64,000 bases of DNA from contig JFHB01000082.1 in the NCBI GenBank assembly GCA_000729835.1, positions 61,984 to 125,983 of the forward strand, written 5' to 3'. The notes below the pieces were generated by a model, which was not told where the DNA came from, searched no databases, and saw nothing but the letters and a program-made list of their open reading frames with translations. Origin of the DNA: Atkinsonella hypoxylon (Eukaryota > Ascomycota > Sordariomycetes > Hypocreales > Clavicipitaceae). Position numbers and translations under genes: made by a program. This document shows, piece after piece, positions 45,418 through 56,873 of the stretch (positions are counted from its first letter, which is position 1; each line of letters starts with the position of its first letter).

Positions 45418-46975
45418 ATGGCTTCCTCTTTACAGAGACTCGCTGGCCGAGGTGCCAGGCGATTGCCACTACGGCCAGCAACCTCACATCTTGCCGCTCG
45501 CCCCTTCTCCTCGACATGTCTTCGAAGATACGCCACCACCGAACACGTGGGAACAAAGTTGATACCCGTCGACGAAAGTTTCGCCCACCCCAGTGATCCT
45601 TACAGCGTTTCCAAAAATGTACCAGGTACCGTCAAGAAGTCGCGCGAGAACTCCGTAGAGGATCGCAAGGTCCGACACTACACTGTCAATTTTGGACCGC
45701 AGCATCCAGCCGCTCACGGTGTGCTTCGACTTATCCTCGAACTGAACGGCGAGGAAATCATCCGTGCTGATCCTCACGTCGGTCTGCTTCACCGTGGTAC
45801 CGAGAAATTGATCGAATACAAATCCTACCTACAAGCCCTTCCTTACTTTGATCGATTAGACTACGTTTCTATGATGACCAATGAGCAATGCTTCGCCTTA
45901 GCTGTTGAGAAGCTTCTAAACATCGAAATTCCCGACCGCGCCAAGTACATTCGCACTCTGTTCGGAGAAATCACCCGAATTTTGAATCATCTCATGTCCG
46001 TTTTGTCTCACGCTATGGATGTTGGTGCTTTGACACCTTTTCTTTGGGGTTTCGAGGAGCGAGAGAAGCTCATGGTGAGTATGACCGAGGGACCGACAAA
46101 GTTGCAAGGGTGCGACTCTAATGGCTTCATCTGACAGTGATTACAGGAATTCTATGAACGTGTTTCCGGCGCCCGTCTCCACGCCGCCTACGTTCGCCCC
46201 GGTGGCGTTCACCAAGATATTCCCGCCGGTCTACTCGACGATATCTATCAATGGGCCACCCAGTTTGGTGATCGCATCGACGAGACCGAGGAGATGCTTA
46301 CGGACAACCGTATCTGGATTGAGCGATTGCGAGGTGTTGGTGTAGTCTCCGCTGCTGACGCCTTGAACCTTTCCTTCACTGGTGTCATGTTGAGAGGTTC
46401 TGGTGTTCCCTGGGATATTCGAAAAAGCCAGCCATATGACGCTTACGATAAAGTCGAGTTTGATGTCCCCGTCGGCACCAATGGCGACTGCTACGACCGA
46501 TACCTCTGCAGAATGGAGGAGTTTCGCCAGTCTTTGCGAATTATCCACCAATGCTTAAACCAGATGCCTGCTGGACCAGTCCGCGTGGAGGACTACAAGA
46601 TCTCACCGCCTCCCCGTACTGCCATGAAGGAGAACATGGAGGCTTTGATCCATCACTTCCTTTTGTATACCAAGGGCTATGCCGTCCCCCCTGGCGAGAC
46701 CTACTCCGTTATCGAGGCCCCCAAGGGAGAAATGGGCGTCTATGTCGTCTCGGATGGTAGTGAGCGCCCGTACAGGTGCCACATCCGTGCTCCTGGTTTC
46801 GCCCATCTGGGTGGCTTCGACCATGTCTCCAAAGGTCACTTGTTAGCCGATGCTGTCGCAGTCATTGGTACCATGGATTTGGTGTTTGGTAAGCCACTTT
46901 CCCCTCCATTTTCCCCTCCATTGCGCGTTCTTTCAAACGATGTTGACAATTAATACAGGCGAGGTCGATCGGTAA
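45418..46975 (+). CDS. nuo-49: NADH:ubiquinone oxidoreductase 49-kDa subunit (complex I)
   Basis: A core subunit of mitochondrial complex I that helps form the quinone-binding cavity. Exons 45418-46074, 46147-46888 and 46959-46975 encode 471 residues. A basic, Ser/Arg-rich mitochondrial presequence ([20 protein letters not shown]) runs to about residue 40. The mature part opens with [19 protein letters not shown], the family signature that includes the quinone-site histidine, followed by [18 protein letters not shown] and the [19 protein letters not shown] stretch. The terminal FGEVDR is split across the last tiny exon of 17 nt. It converges with COQ6, the stop codons being 264 bp apart, so complex I and its electron acceptor pathway lie side by side. 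The gene symbol follows Neurospora usage. Confidence 0.97.
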
Positions 46976-47239
46976 AGTGGTTTGGGCGTCAGAAAAAAAT
47001 TTTTTTTATTAAAGACTTTTCCTTTGTTTGTAGTCATAGCTGGCTGGGAGAACCCGTAGATACTCCATATAGGTCTTTCATTTCTAAGCCGTTGCATGCA
47101 TTGTGTACGCCCTAGGAAACGTCTTGAATAGGTGTAGAGCGGTCAACATCGAACCACTCCAGCTTCTTTGGCACGGGTGCCGCCTACGTTACTATTTTAC
47201 ACGACTACAAGTACAGTTAATGTTACAGATTTTCCTGCT

Positions 47240-48784
47240 CTACGTTATTTTGATACCTGTCCCAGAAGCCTGCTCCATGAAAAACATCTTCAATGGTGAT
47301 AGGGCATTGACAGCCTGTAGCCCGAGGGATCGAAGCCCGACCAAGGGTCCGTTCTCGATAGAATATAGCTTATGCAATTTATCGCACACGCCGATGAGGA
47401 TATGATTTGCAGCGTACCGCTCGCTGTTGTAGCTCTCCAAAGACATTTGGGTCCCAAGATCTTGTCCGTGCGAGACGGCGAACTCGATGCTTTTAACCAA
47501 ACTTTGGACATCGCCCTGTCCCTGGTTGAGACCCTGTCCTGCAAGCGGGTGGATAGTATGAGCGGCGTCACCAACAAGAGCAACTCGCTCGCCGATATAA
47601 GTATCTGCGTGTCGAAGCTTCAGTGGGAAAGAAGCAATTGTGCCTTCCTGAACACCAACGACCGTCTGTGGAACGGCTTCAAAGTCCACGGGAGTATGTT
47701 GTATCCTCCAATCGTACTCCTCCGCTTGGCCGCCAGTCTGAGAGTGCATGTAGCGCAGGTCAACGGGGCTCAGGCGAAAGGCAGCATTGACGGCGGCGAT
47801 GAAATCCTCGGGCGACAGCTTCTTCAGCAGGGCTGCATTCTCGGGAGTCGTGGACCACACGAGAGTCGCAAAGTTACCTGGTAGAGGGAGCATGGCGACA
47901 GGTCCGGTTGGCAGGAAGCGCTGGTAGGCGATCTTACTGAATTGTCCACCCCAGCCCTCGCCTTCCATCTGAAGCGTAGCGACCAAACCGTGTCTGCCGT
48001 AATCCCACCCACGGCTATGAATGCCCGCAAATGACCGAACAGGACTGTTAGCTCCGTCAGCGCCGACAAGAAGGCGCGCAGCAAGTGAGTGACCGCTTGA
48101 CAAGTGGACAACGGGCCAATCCCGAAGATCCATGTCATCGGTCTCCTTTCCAAAATCAATCTTCTCCACCTTTGAGTTATCGAATATGCTGACGCTCCCT
48201 AGTTCTCTGATCCGACTCAATAGTCCCGAGGTCAAATTGACATTCTCTGTCATGTAAGCGATGGTTTTGCTAGGGTTTGAACCCACTGGCCAGTCGAACT
48301 CGATGCGTGCCCCTGTAACTCCGTCCCAGACTTGCATTTCGTGAAAGTCCTGGATGCGATCCCGTTTCATGTGCGGCCATGCCCCTATGGTATTGAGGTA
48401 TTGTGCAGATGTCGGCGTCAGGGAGCTGCAGCGATTGGAGAACTGCGTTGGTGGAAGAGAGAATGCGGCTGTCCTGGAAAGGTCTTGCGCTTCGATGAGC
48501 GCAACTCGAAGTCGAGAAGTGATAGGGTTGGCTCCTGTTTCGAAAATCCCAGGTTAGAGAAGCCGGAACCTTTGATCTTCATGAATTGGGAGAGTCTTAC
48601 GAAGTGCAGCGAGGAGGCTCAGCCCGGCTGGTCCTCCCCCGACGCAAACTACGTCGTATATATTGTCTCTTGATGTTGAATACGTTCTCCGCCGCTGTCT
48701 GCCAGCTTGCCGGGCACAACTTTTGCAATTGAAGTGCGAGATGGTAAGAATCCTCCGAGCCCCCGTCATCGTGGTTGGTGTCAT
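47240..48784 (-). CDS. coq6: Ubiquinone biosynthesis monooxygenase Coq6
   Basis: A mitochondrial FAD-dependent hydroxylase of the coenzyme Q pathway that hydroxylates ring carbon C5. Exons 48784-48601 and 48534-47240 encode 492 residues. The N-terminus looks like a mitochondrial presequence (basic, with an RQRRRTYSTS processing-type region). The FAD-binding Rossmann motif is VVCVGGGPAGLSLLAAL. The GD motif DG-ANSPVRSFAG and the second FAD motif GDAAHTIHPLAGQGLNQG are the UbiH/Coq6 family signatures. The ATG at 48784 is preferred because the frame upstream begins at a TTG and no earlier ATG exists in it. It diverges from the SRC1 homologue across 592 bp and converges on the complex I gene. Confidence 0.95.
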
Positions 48785-49376
48785 GACTGCAAGTTCCAAG
48801 GCCAATAGGGCCAAGTCAGCTAGTGGAAGAAGAGTCCGGGCATATCTGGAGTTCTGGACTTCAACAAAGCTTCGACGTCAAGTGGTGCTCGGGCCAGCTT
48901 AGCGCCTCATGTGGCTACACCTTCCGTAGCACTGGCCACAGTCACATTACCTTCAAATCTTCCCCACCGTAATAGTTGCCACAACAACATGCGAGCTGAC
49001 CATGTACATCGTAACACAGGCAACATTCCTCGCTCACACCAAGCATCCTTGCAATAGCGTTGAAGAGCTATAACGTTCGCCACATCCACATGTCAAGAGC
49101 CCATCATCAGGGACTTTCTCATTTGCGGCCTTTTTGACGACCTGCTTCTTCCTGCAGGCCACTCCAAAGTCCCGTCGCAAGGTACAACAACCTCACTATA
49201 CTCTCTTGGCTGCCTTGCTGGCTTGTCTCGGCTTCACATGCCGTCATATTGCTCAGCAAGCCTTCGTCACAACTGGCCCTGGATTGCATCGCGCTGCCAC
49301 ATCGCTCCAAGGCATTTGTTCCTGGCGTCGAACTGAAGCTGACAATCATCAATAGTCGACGCATCACTGGTCCAGC
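48785..49376. promoter_or_regulatory. Shared divergent promoter of COQ6 and SRC1
   Basis: 592 bp between two divergent start codons, with CT-rich stretches on the SRC1 side. No coding sequence or specific factor-binding site could be named. Confidence 0.6.
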
Positions 49377-51624
49377 ATGGCAGACGTCGATGACTACTTG
49401 CAAGAGGGATTCGATCCCCGCACCGTGACTGTGCCACGTTTGCGATCTATTCTCGTCACGCATAATGTGGATTATCCAACCACAGCAAAGAAAAACCAGC
49501 TAGTTGAACTCGTCAACGACCGCGTTCTTTCGCAAGCCCCAAAGCTTCGAGCACAAAGGCTTAAAGCCAAGAGATCCAGCTTGGGTTTCGTCAATGCTGA
49601 TAGTGCCGATGATTCCAACGTCTGGGATGAGCAAGCGCCGCGCTCACGACAGTCATCACACCGCAGGTCGATGTCGCCGAGGAAGAGTTCGGGGAGGATA
49701 AAGGCCGAACTCCAGGAGCCAGAGGCAAATATGCTGCGCAGTCCTCGAAAGAGAAGCTCGCGGTCCGCCAGTCGACAGCTCTCACATGTAAACGATGACG
49801 ATGGTACTGCATCGATCGCGTCTAGGTCAACACGCCGAACGAGCAAACGAACTGTGATACCACAAATTAAAACCGAATCAGAGGAAGAGGAGTACCTGGT
49901 CTATACACACAACTCAGATGAGGATCGTGAACACCCAGAGAAGAAGGAAGAGGAGCAGGAGGAGGAAGAGGAGGAAGAGGAGGAAGACGAACATGATGAG
50001 CGTGTGTTCACTGATGATAATCCCTTTCAAAGTGGTGGCAGTTCACCACCGCCAGCGATCACTCCGAGCACTCGCCGACGCACTTTGGGTGAGGATATTT
50101 CGAAGAGCGCGCGGTCTGCTAGGCGACGTACAAGTGGTTTTTCTGAGAAGCCTAAAAAATCAAGAGCATCAGAGCTATCTGCTTCGAAGTTGCGCCAAAG
50201 GAGCCCAGAATTCACTTTGGAGCCGGGTGAGGAGTTTACAGTCGACGAGCAGCTGGAACTTGAAGATGCTCAGAATAGTGATGAAGTCGCATTGACCAGG
50301 CGCAAGTATCACAAACCAGCTCGTCAAACTAGCATTTTGACTCCCATTTTTGTGCTTCTCATGGCACTCCTTGGCGCTTATGGTGCCTGGTATCGACAAG
50401 AGAAGCTGGCTGTGGGATACTGTGGCCTTGGAAGGCCAGCGAAACAACTTCTGCCATCTGAGATTACCGTTCCCGATGTATTGGTCCCGTTCATCGAACC
50501 TCAATGCGAGCCATGTCCCCAAAATGCCTACTGCTACGAAGGATTCGGCGTGAGATGTGTGCCGGGTTTCATACAACGGCCGCATCCCCTATCACTCGCT
50601 GGACTTGTTCCTCTGCCTCCTACTTGCGAACCGGATAGTGAGCAAGAACGGCGGGTACAAGCCGTGGCTGATAAGGCTGTGGAAGAGCTTCGAGAACGTC
50701 GCGCCAAGTACGAATGTGGTGACTTGGTCGACAACGCTGGTCATCAGGAGGCTTCTCCTGCTATCGCTGAAGAAGAGCTGAAACAAGCTGTCAGCAAGAA
50801 GCGAAATAAGAGGTTGACCAATGAAGAGTTCGATGACCTATGGGATAAGGCCATTGGTAAGGTAACAGCAAGAGATGAAGTGGAGGTTCAGCTGGAAACA
50901 ACCAAGTAAGTACAGATACGGCTCTTATCCATATGCGAAGCATGTTCGGACTACATAGTTACATACTGGTATCTCCTCTATTGCCAATCAATTCTCTGAC
51001 ACAACAACTAATCAGATCCGTCATTGACCCAACAGACCTCCCGATTCCCCCGATCTTCCAGTCAGAAAGCTATCGTCCACCTCTTTCGCTCGCCTTCCGC
51101 TCGCCTGCGCCATCAAGCGATCGATCTGGCTCGGACTGGCAAGATATCGACTCGCAGTTGGACTTTTGATTTCCTTGGCCCTTGGAACTCTGTACCTTCG
51201 TGCACGATACCGTCGTCATGTTGAGACATCTGCTCAGGTTCCTGCTCTCGTAGATTTGGTGCTGGGACGATTGGCAAACCAGCGTGAGCTTGGAGAAGAG
51301 GACCTTGACGACCCATGGCTTTTCTTGCCTAACTTAAGAGACGACGTTCTCCGCAGCATACATTCACTCCCCGAGCGAGATCGAATTTGGCAACGAGTAA
51401 GAGCTGTCGTGGAGCAAAACAGCAATATCCGTACAAGTCAAAGAGAAGGCCGCAGTGGAGAAGTTGGTCGCGCTTGGGAATGGATTGGCCCTACTAGAGG
51501 AGAAGGAGCCAGGAGACGCCGTAGTGGGAGGGTATCCGGTGCACCGGAGGCCATGGAAAGGACACCTGATGCAGAAAGCAAGACCGGGGTTAAAAAATGG
51601 GAGGAGTCGAGGCCCATCTACTGA
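49377..51624 (+). CDS. Inner nuclear membrane protein Src1/Heh1 (MAN1-like)
   Basis: Anchors chromatin and guards nuclear pore quality at the inner nuclear membrane. Exons 49377-50905 and 51066-51624 encode 695 residues. The N-terminal HEH/LEM-like fold spans about residues 12-50 (DPRTVTVPRLRSILVTHNVD). A long basic, Ser/Arg-rich and then strongly acidic nucleoplasmic region follows. The first membrane span is near residues 317-333 (SILTPIFVLLMALLGAYGAW). The luminal domain has several cysteines (CEPCPQNAYCYEGFGVRC). The second span comes after the intron (YRLAVGLLISLALGTLYL), and the tail has the MSC domain motifs VPALVDLVLGRLANQ and DDPWLFLPNLRDDVLRSIHS. The acceptor at 51065 is needed to keep the MSC domain; an upstream AG at 51015 gives a different, short ending (see findings). 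Confidence 0.9.
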
Positions 51625-52317
51625 GTGGCGATGCGAGTATTTAAGAGTTCCGCAAAAGGAGTGGTGTTGATGTTATACCGCAATCGGAGTTTTGTCTATA
51701 CTTGTATCTGTATTAATCTTGAATTACAAGGTTCGAGCATTACCTTACGTCTTCATGTGACTCGTTTGCAATTCCACGAGATCAAAGCGGGTTTTCCCTT
51801 TGGATTTAAAAGGTCAAGATATTGAGCTGCCCTCCGGGGGGACACTTCTGTACACCGACAACCTGGAGTGCGATTTGGGACATAAAACACAGTACGCTCA
51901 TCCACGGCTGTATTTGCAGACTTGTGTAGCACAAAAGTTCATGATGAAAATGGTAGCGTAATCCCATACACCAGATCGTGCGCGAACCTTCTTCTGTAGA
52001 CACGAAGGCCACCTACTGGCAGAATTGCCTTGAGATACTCCGTATCAGCTTTGCTCAGTTATTTATTAGTTATTACACATGAATAACACTACGCAGCACA
52101 ATATTGCGCCCCATAGAGTTAAATTGACACTTTAAGACACCGAATAACAAAAAATCGTCACAAACAGAGCAAAGAGTACATTGGGCATGGTAGTTTAATG
52201 ACTCTCATCTCTCGATTTTATCGCCTATTGCACAGGTGTGTTTATATGCACAGAGTGTTTGTAACAAAGGAAACGGCAGTATGTTTTTCTTAATTCTAAG
52301 ACTCTAAAGGCAACCAT
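51625..52317. other. Intergenic, convergent 3' ends
   Basis: 693 bp between converging stop codons, AT-rich toward 52317. It should contain both 3' UTRs. No gene recognised. Confidence 0.65.
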
Positions 52318-53314
52318 CTATTGGGCCTTAGAAGAGACGATCTCTGTTGATGATCAGGTTAGTGAAAGTGGTAAGAGTGCATGGCGAAAGCTATTTCGGC
52401 AGACACGGGGAAGTCACGTACTCTCGACATCAGCAACGCTCTGCTGCAGAATTTGCTGCAAGACCTTGGGGTTCGCCAGCTCCTTCTGAACCTTGGCGAT
52501 AATAGAGGCAGCGAGCTCCTTCTGCTGGCGCTGCTTGACCTGGCCCTCGTAACGGACCCAGGAGTCCAGGACGGCCTTAGCTTCAGCGGCCAGGGCGGTT
52601 CGCTGCTCGAGCTCGTAAGCCTTAGCCTCGAGCTTGGCGGTTTCCTAGCGAGCACAGCCGCGTTAGCCTCAATTATCCGCTTTCCCCGAGGTATGCCGCA
52701 CTCATGCCTCCGCGGAGAAGTTGAGCGAATCGACATATTCTTACCTTGGACACCTCAAAGAGGGCCTTGGTGATGTCGACGACACCAGTCATCTGCTGGA
52801 CGTCCTCGATACGTCCCTTGACAGCCTTGGTGTGGTCGGCACGGGCGCTGTTGAGGATGTTCTTGATCTTCTCGCTCTGGCTTTCGGCCCACTCCTTGTA
52901 GCCGGGGCCACCATACTTGATGAGGCCGCCCCAGACGGCCAACAGGCAGATAGCCACGATAGTCTCCTCGTTCATGACGTAGTATTCATTGCTGATGGCG
53001 TAAATGCTCAGACCGGCGGCGCTGCTGAGGAAAGCGGTCTTGCTGAGGAAGCTGCTTCCGGGGAGGGAATCGATGATGCTCTGAGCCTTCTTCTTGGGCT
53101 CCTCGGCCGGAACGTTGCTGGCGTGGCGAGCGGCGGCGGCGGCGGACAGCGCAGGGACGGCTCGGTGAGCGAGGGCAGGTCGGAGAAGGGGAGCGCCTGT
53201 TCACATGGGAGGGTCAGTCAATTTAGGACCGCGTCAATTGCGGCTGGGTTGGTTGTAATCACCAAGTCAGGATCAAAACATACCAACAGCGCTTCGCGCC
53301 AAGCGGGAGGCCAT
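52318..53314 (-). CDS. atp4: Mitochondrial ATP synthase subunit 4 (F0 subunit b)
   Basis: The b subunit forms the peripheral stalk that holds the F1 head of mitochondrial ATP synthase still against the F0 membrane part. Exons 53314-53284, 53196-52745, 52644-52422 and 52343-52318 encode 243 residues. The first 40 or so residues are a typical presequence (MASRLARSAVGAPLLRPALA). A hydrophobic hairpin follows (FLSSAAGLSIYAISNEYYVM, then NEETIVAICLLAVWGGLIKY), then a long charged helical region beginning GPGYKEWAESQSEKIKNIL and ending QQSVADVEKIVSSKAQ. The three introns fall in phase and the last exon restores the KIVSSKAQ terminus. It is divergent from NOC4 with only 413 bp between start codons. 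Confidence 0.95.
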
Positions 53315-53727
53315 TGTGATTTATAGAGTTGCGATGGGGGTTCGGGGGGCTTGACGTTGCTCGAGGAGCTGGAGTTGAGGTTGAGGTTTGACCGCGCTAA
53401 ACCAGCAACGCCTCTATGTCACGTGCTTGTCGGGTCATAGAGGAATCTTGGTGGAGTTATTTTGAGTTTGTCCGATGAATCTCCGTCAGTCAGGTTAACT
53501 GGGGAGACTATCGATAACAGAACCCTGCATGATAAGTCTTCAGTCAGGAACGAGAGTCTTCATTCAGCGTTCTCACGAACGCTGCGACTTTCATCGTCAT
53601 CGGAAGGGCGTCATTTTTAACAAGGTCTCTTGATTGATATAATCCAAAGAGCCTTGAGTCTATCTAATTTCTCATAATCGAATTAACGCCTCCTGATTTT
53701 AGCAACCAGGAAAACAGGCTTCTCGCG
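53315..53727. promoter_or_regulatory. Shared divergent promoter of ATP4 and NOC4
   Basis: 413 bp between the start codons of a mitochondrial and a ribosome-biogenesis gene. No specific site is identified. Confidence 0.6.
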
Positions 53728-55486
53728 ATGGCCAAGAGCGTGGAGGGCTCCAAGCGCAAGAGAGCCTCTACCGGTGAAAACCCAGCCAAAAGGCGAAGGT
53801 CCACGAGCGAGGGAGGCGAGGACCCCAATGCGAGAATTTTGCTGATAGAGCAGGGCATTTTGGAATCAAAGAAGAACTACAATGATATAATAGTTCTGCT
53901 AAGAAGCGCAAGAGACTACGAAAGTGGTGAGCCTGAGTCTATGCTAGCTACCATTGCGCTTTGCAGAATTTTCATTCGCCTGCTTGCGCAAGGCTCTTTC
54001 ATCGCCAAGCAGTCATTATCAGAAAAGGAACTGGTTGTTGTCGGTTGGTTGAAGGACCAGTTATCACAGTACAAGACCATTTTACAAAGTCTGCTCGACG
54101 AGGAAGAACTTGCCGTCACAGCGCTGACCTTGAGCATGCGATTGCTGAAAGCAGAAGGAGAGTTTCTATACGACAAGGAAGAGTACTCATTTCCCACTAC
54201 TTTTTTTGACAGCATTGTTCGAAGTGTATTATTTTCGGACAACGAGGATGTTCGACGGGCTTTTATCGAAGAATTTGCCGAACAATATGACGATATTAGA
54301 TTTTTCACCTTCAAATCAGTCAAGTATGCAGAGATATCTCCCTCGTTGTTTGCTCCCTGGTACTAATACAATGTGGTGTAGGAATTTGGTCGAGAGGTTG
54401 ACAGGCGACGAATCTGATAGTCTTTTCGATAGAGTCTTTGCCCTGATTTCGGCCGTAGATGGCGTACCAGAATCCGCAGATGATCTGGAGGACTTCTATG
54501 TCCCCAAACCATCGAAGAAGTCTCATCCTCTGCGGTCAGTTACGCAACACAAGAGACAAGGGCAAGAAGCATGGCTTGCGCTGATGGGCTTGGTCAACAC
54601 GAAGGAAGAAAGGAAGCGTCTTTTGGATATTATTTCGACGATCATTGCTCCATGGTTCATCAAGCCAGAATTGCTTGCAGACTTTCTCACCAGCTGCTAC
54701 AACACTGGAGGCTCCATGTCTTTATTGGCCCTATCAGGGGTCTTTTATTTGATTCAAGAACGAAAGCTGGATTATCCGTCCTTTTATCCCAAGCTGTACT
54801 CGCTTCTTGACCGAGATATTTTGCATTCGAAGCATAGATCTCGTTTCTTCCGTCTGCTTGACACCTTTCTGGCATCAACACATCTTCCTGCGGCTTTGGT
54901 GGCTAGTTTCTTGAAACGACTTTCTCGCCTGGCGCTGAATGCGCCGCCAAGCGCAATTGCGTTTGTCATTCCTTGGATCTACAACATGCTTAAACGTCAT
55001 CCGACATGCACGTTTATGCTTCATCGCGTCATCAAGGACCCTGAAATCAAGCAGCAGATCAAAGATAATGGGTTCAAAGACCAATTCCTACCAGAGGAGA
55101 TTGATCCCATGAAGACCAAGGCGCTTGACAGCTGTCTTTGGGAGCTTGTGCAGCTACAATCGCATTATCATCCCAATATCGCTACCATTTCCAAGGTCCT
55201 ATCCGATCAATTCACCAAGCAATCGTACAATATGGAAGACTTCCTTGACCACTCTTATGCTTCTGTAAGTTTCAAAGAGAGATCGAAATTTATGCGAAAT
55301 TGTGCAAGCGAATGCCGCTAACTGCATGAAATACAGCTGTTGGAAGCTGAATTGGGCAAGGACGTCAAAAAAGCGCCGGTTATTGAGTTCCAGATTCCGA
55401 AAAGGATTTTCTTCCCACAAGACGGCCCAGCCTCAGCACCCGATAGCCTATTAGTCAGGCTGTGGGATTTCGGAATAGCGACATAG
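53728..55486 (+). CDS. noc4: Nucleolar complex protein 4 (Noc4)
   Basis: A nucleolar factor that pairs with Nop14 and is needed for maturation and export of the small ribosomal subunit. Exons 53728-54323, 54382-55264 and 55337-55486 encode 542 residues. A basic nuclear-targeting N-terminus (KRKRASTGENPAKRRRSTSE) is followed by a helical-repeat region. The CBF/Mak21 domain lies in the C-terminal half (about residues 280-460), with SLLALSGVFYLIQERKLDYP, YPKLYSLLDRDILHSKHRSR and FVIPWIYNMLKRHPTCTFML. The protein ends in RLWDFGIAT. Intron 1 has a perfect TACTAAT branch-like site. The start at 53728 is the only ATG before the basic tail. Confidence 0.94.
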
Positions 55487-56173
55487 ATTTGAAGCGTGGG
55501 GAAGACGCTGCGTGAAGGCGGCTGAAAAGCTTACATGTTGGGGTATATAAATGATAAAGTCACTGTTCTCAGTCTGCATAGCGAGCGAAGCATGGGATTT
55601 AGTAGATGTTGGAGACGACCTTCTGACGTTGATTAGCATAGCAGGAGCAATGGAACCGCATGTACCAAAAGGCGTTGGTTAGATGAGACGGGAATGCTTC
55701 CAGAACTGCACTCTTGCCTCATTCCCTGCTGCCATGCGCCGCAAACGAAAATACCGCATTGCTTGATGCCCGGAATGACATGGTCATCCTATTATATCAC
55801 GCGGGTAAAAAGATTAAAACTACCAGATAGTTGACTACCCAGGCACTTGATCCAGCCCAGTGACCATGATGGGCTGCGGGGATCGAACAGATGTCTGGTG
55901 AAATACCAGGTACGGAGACCATCGCGCGCCACCTCGGATTGTTTGGCAAGTCCTCGGTCATGCTCCGTCCGTCGTCGCCCAACTCTACAAGGCCTTGTAC
56001 CATTTTTCTCTAGTCATGATTTTTAGGGAAAAACTCTATCAGAGGTCTGTCGGATCTTCCGCCAGAACTTGGTGAGACTCACCGTGAGAAAATATATCAT
56101 TGATATCACATCACGGGACCCACACCACCCTAAGTGCACACACATGAAGGCACTTCTGGAAAATCTTAATTAG

Positions 56174-56204
56174 CTACCTACCTAGGTACCTACCTAGGTA
56201 GGTA
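56174..56204. repeat. CCTAGGTA-type palindromic repeat
   Basis: CTACCTACCTAGGTACC is followed by TACCTAGGTAGGTAG, so the 31-bp block can pair with itself almost completely. Confidence 0.88.
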
Positions 56205-56587
56205 GTGTATAACATGTAACTCTATGTACATCTAGAAATTATTAGGACTTCTCTTATACTAAGATTCCTACGTAAAATCTAAAGTACTTCTTATGCCCGC
56301 TAGGCCTAATTGGCCCACCAGCCAATTCGTGACCTCGCTGGCGCCTTCGCCCTTCGCGCACTCAAAGGGATTACGGAGCTTTTGCCGGAAACCGGGGTCG
56401 CGCGATAGCGATCGGTAACCTGGCTGGCAGCGGCCGGTGGCTACTGTTGGGACAAGGTTTGCCGGCGTTTGGTTCGCCAGAGAGCTAGCTGGGTACCTGC
56501 CCTAGGTAGGCACTAAGTAGGTAGATAGGTATCGGCTTAGCCTAGCTTGGCCAAGAGGTAGATACCTAGTGCACAGTGGGTTCCGAG

Positions 56588-56622
56588 CTTGTCGACTGGC
56601 TTGTCGACTGGCTTGTCGACTG
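56588..56622. repeat. 12-bp direct repeat CTTGTCGACTGG, three units
   Basis: Three consecutive copies, the last incomplete by one base, about 250 bp upstream of the CorA-type gene. Confidence 0.9.
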
Positions 56623-56873
56623 ACATCACTGATTTATCATGTGCGTCCGCCCCATCTAATGCTCCCCAACTTTCCATGCACCTACCTGTCCGACAACCGA
56701 GTAACGTCGTGCAACGGTGCTTGTAGCCCGCTGATCTTCAACGACGAGCGTGCTGCCGACCGCTGGCCGCAACATTGCGACGCTTTTTAATAATGATCAG
56801 GATATACTTTTTCCGCATCATTTCGATTGAGTTTGTACAGTCCTAGTCACTCGGCGCCCTCTCCAAAGCGGCC

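Larger units (their letters stand above)
55487..56873. other. 1.4-kb intergenic region with short repeats
   Basis: No gene recognised. Between about 56150 and 56310 the sequence is TA-rich and includes a palindromic CTACCTACCTAGGTACC block. A 12-bp direct repeat at 56588-56622 and a pyrimidine-rich stretch lie closer to the Mg transporter start. Confidence 0.6.

Noticed and set aside
46075..46146. Apparent break in the complex I subunit reading frame
   Set aside because: A regular GT-AG intron (GTGAGT to TTACAG) restores the frame, so it is not a pseudogene.
50906..51065. Apparent frameshift in the SRC1 homologue
   Set aside because: An intron ending at 51065 joins both parts in phase; no mutation needs to be assumed.
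55870..55900. GGGGATCGAAC resembling a minus-strand tRNA T-arm
   Set aside because: The flanks cannot pair into a T stem or a cloverleaf.
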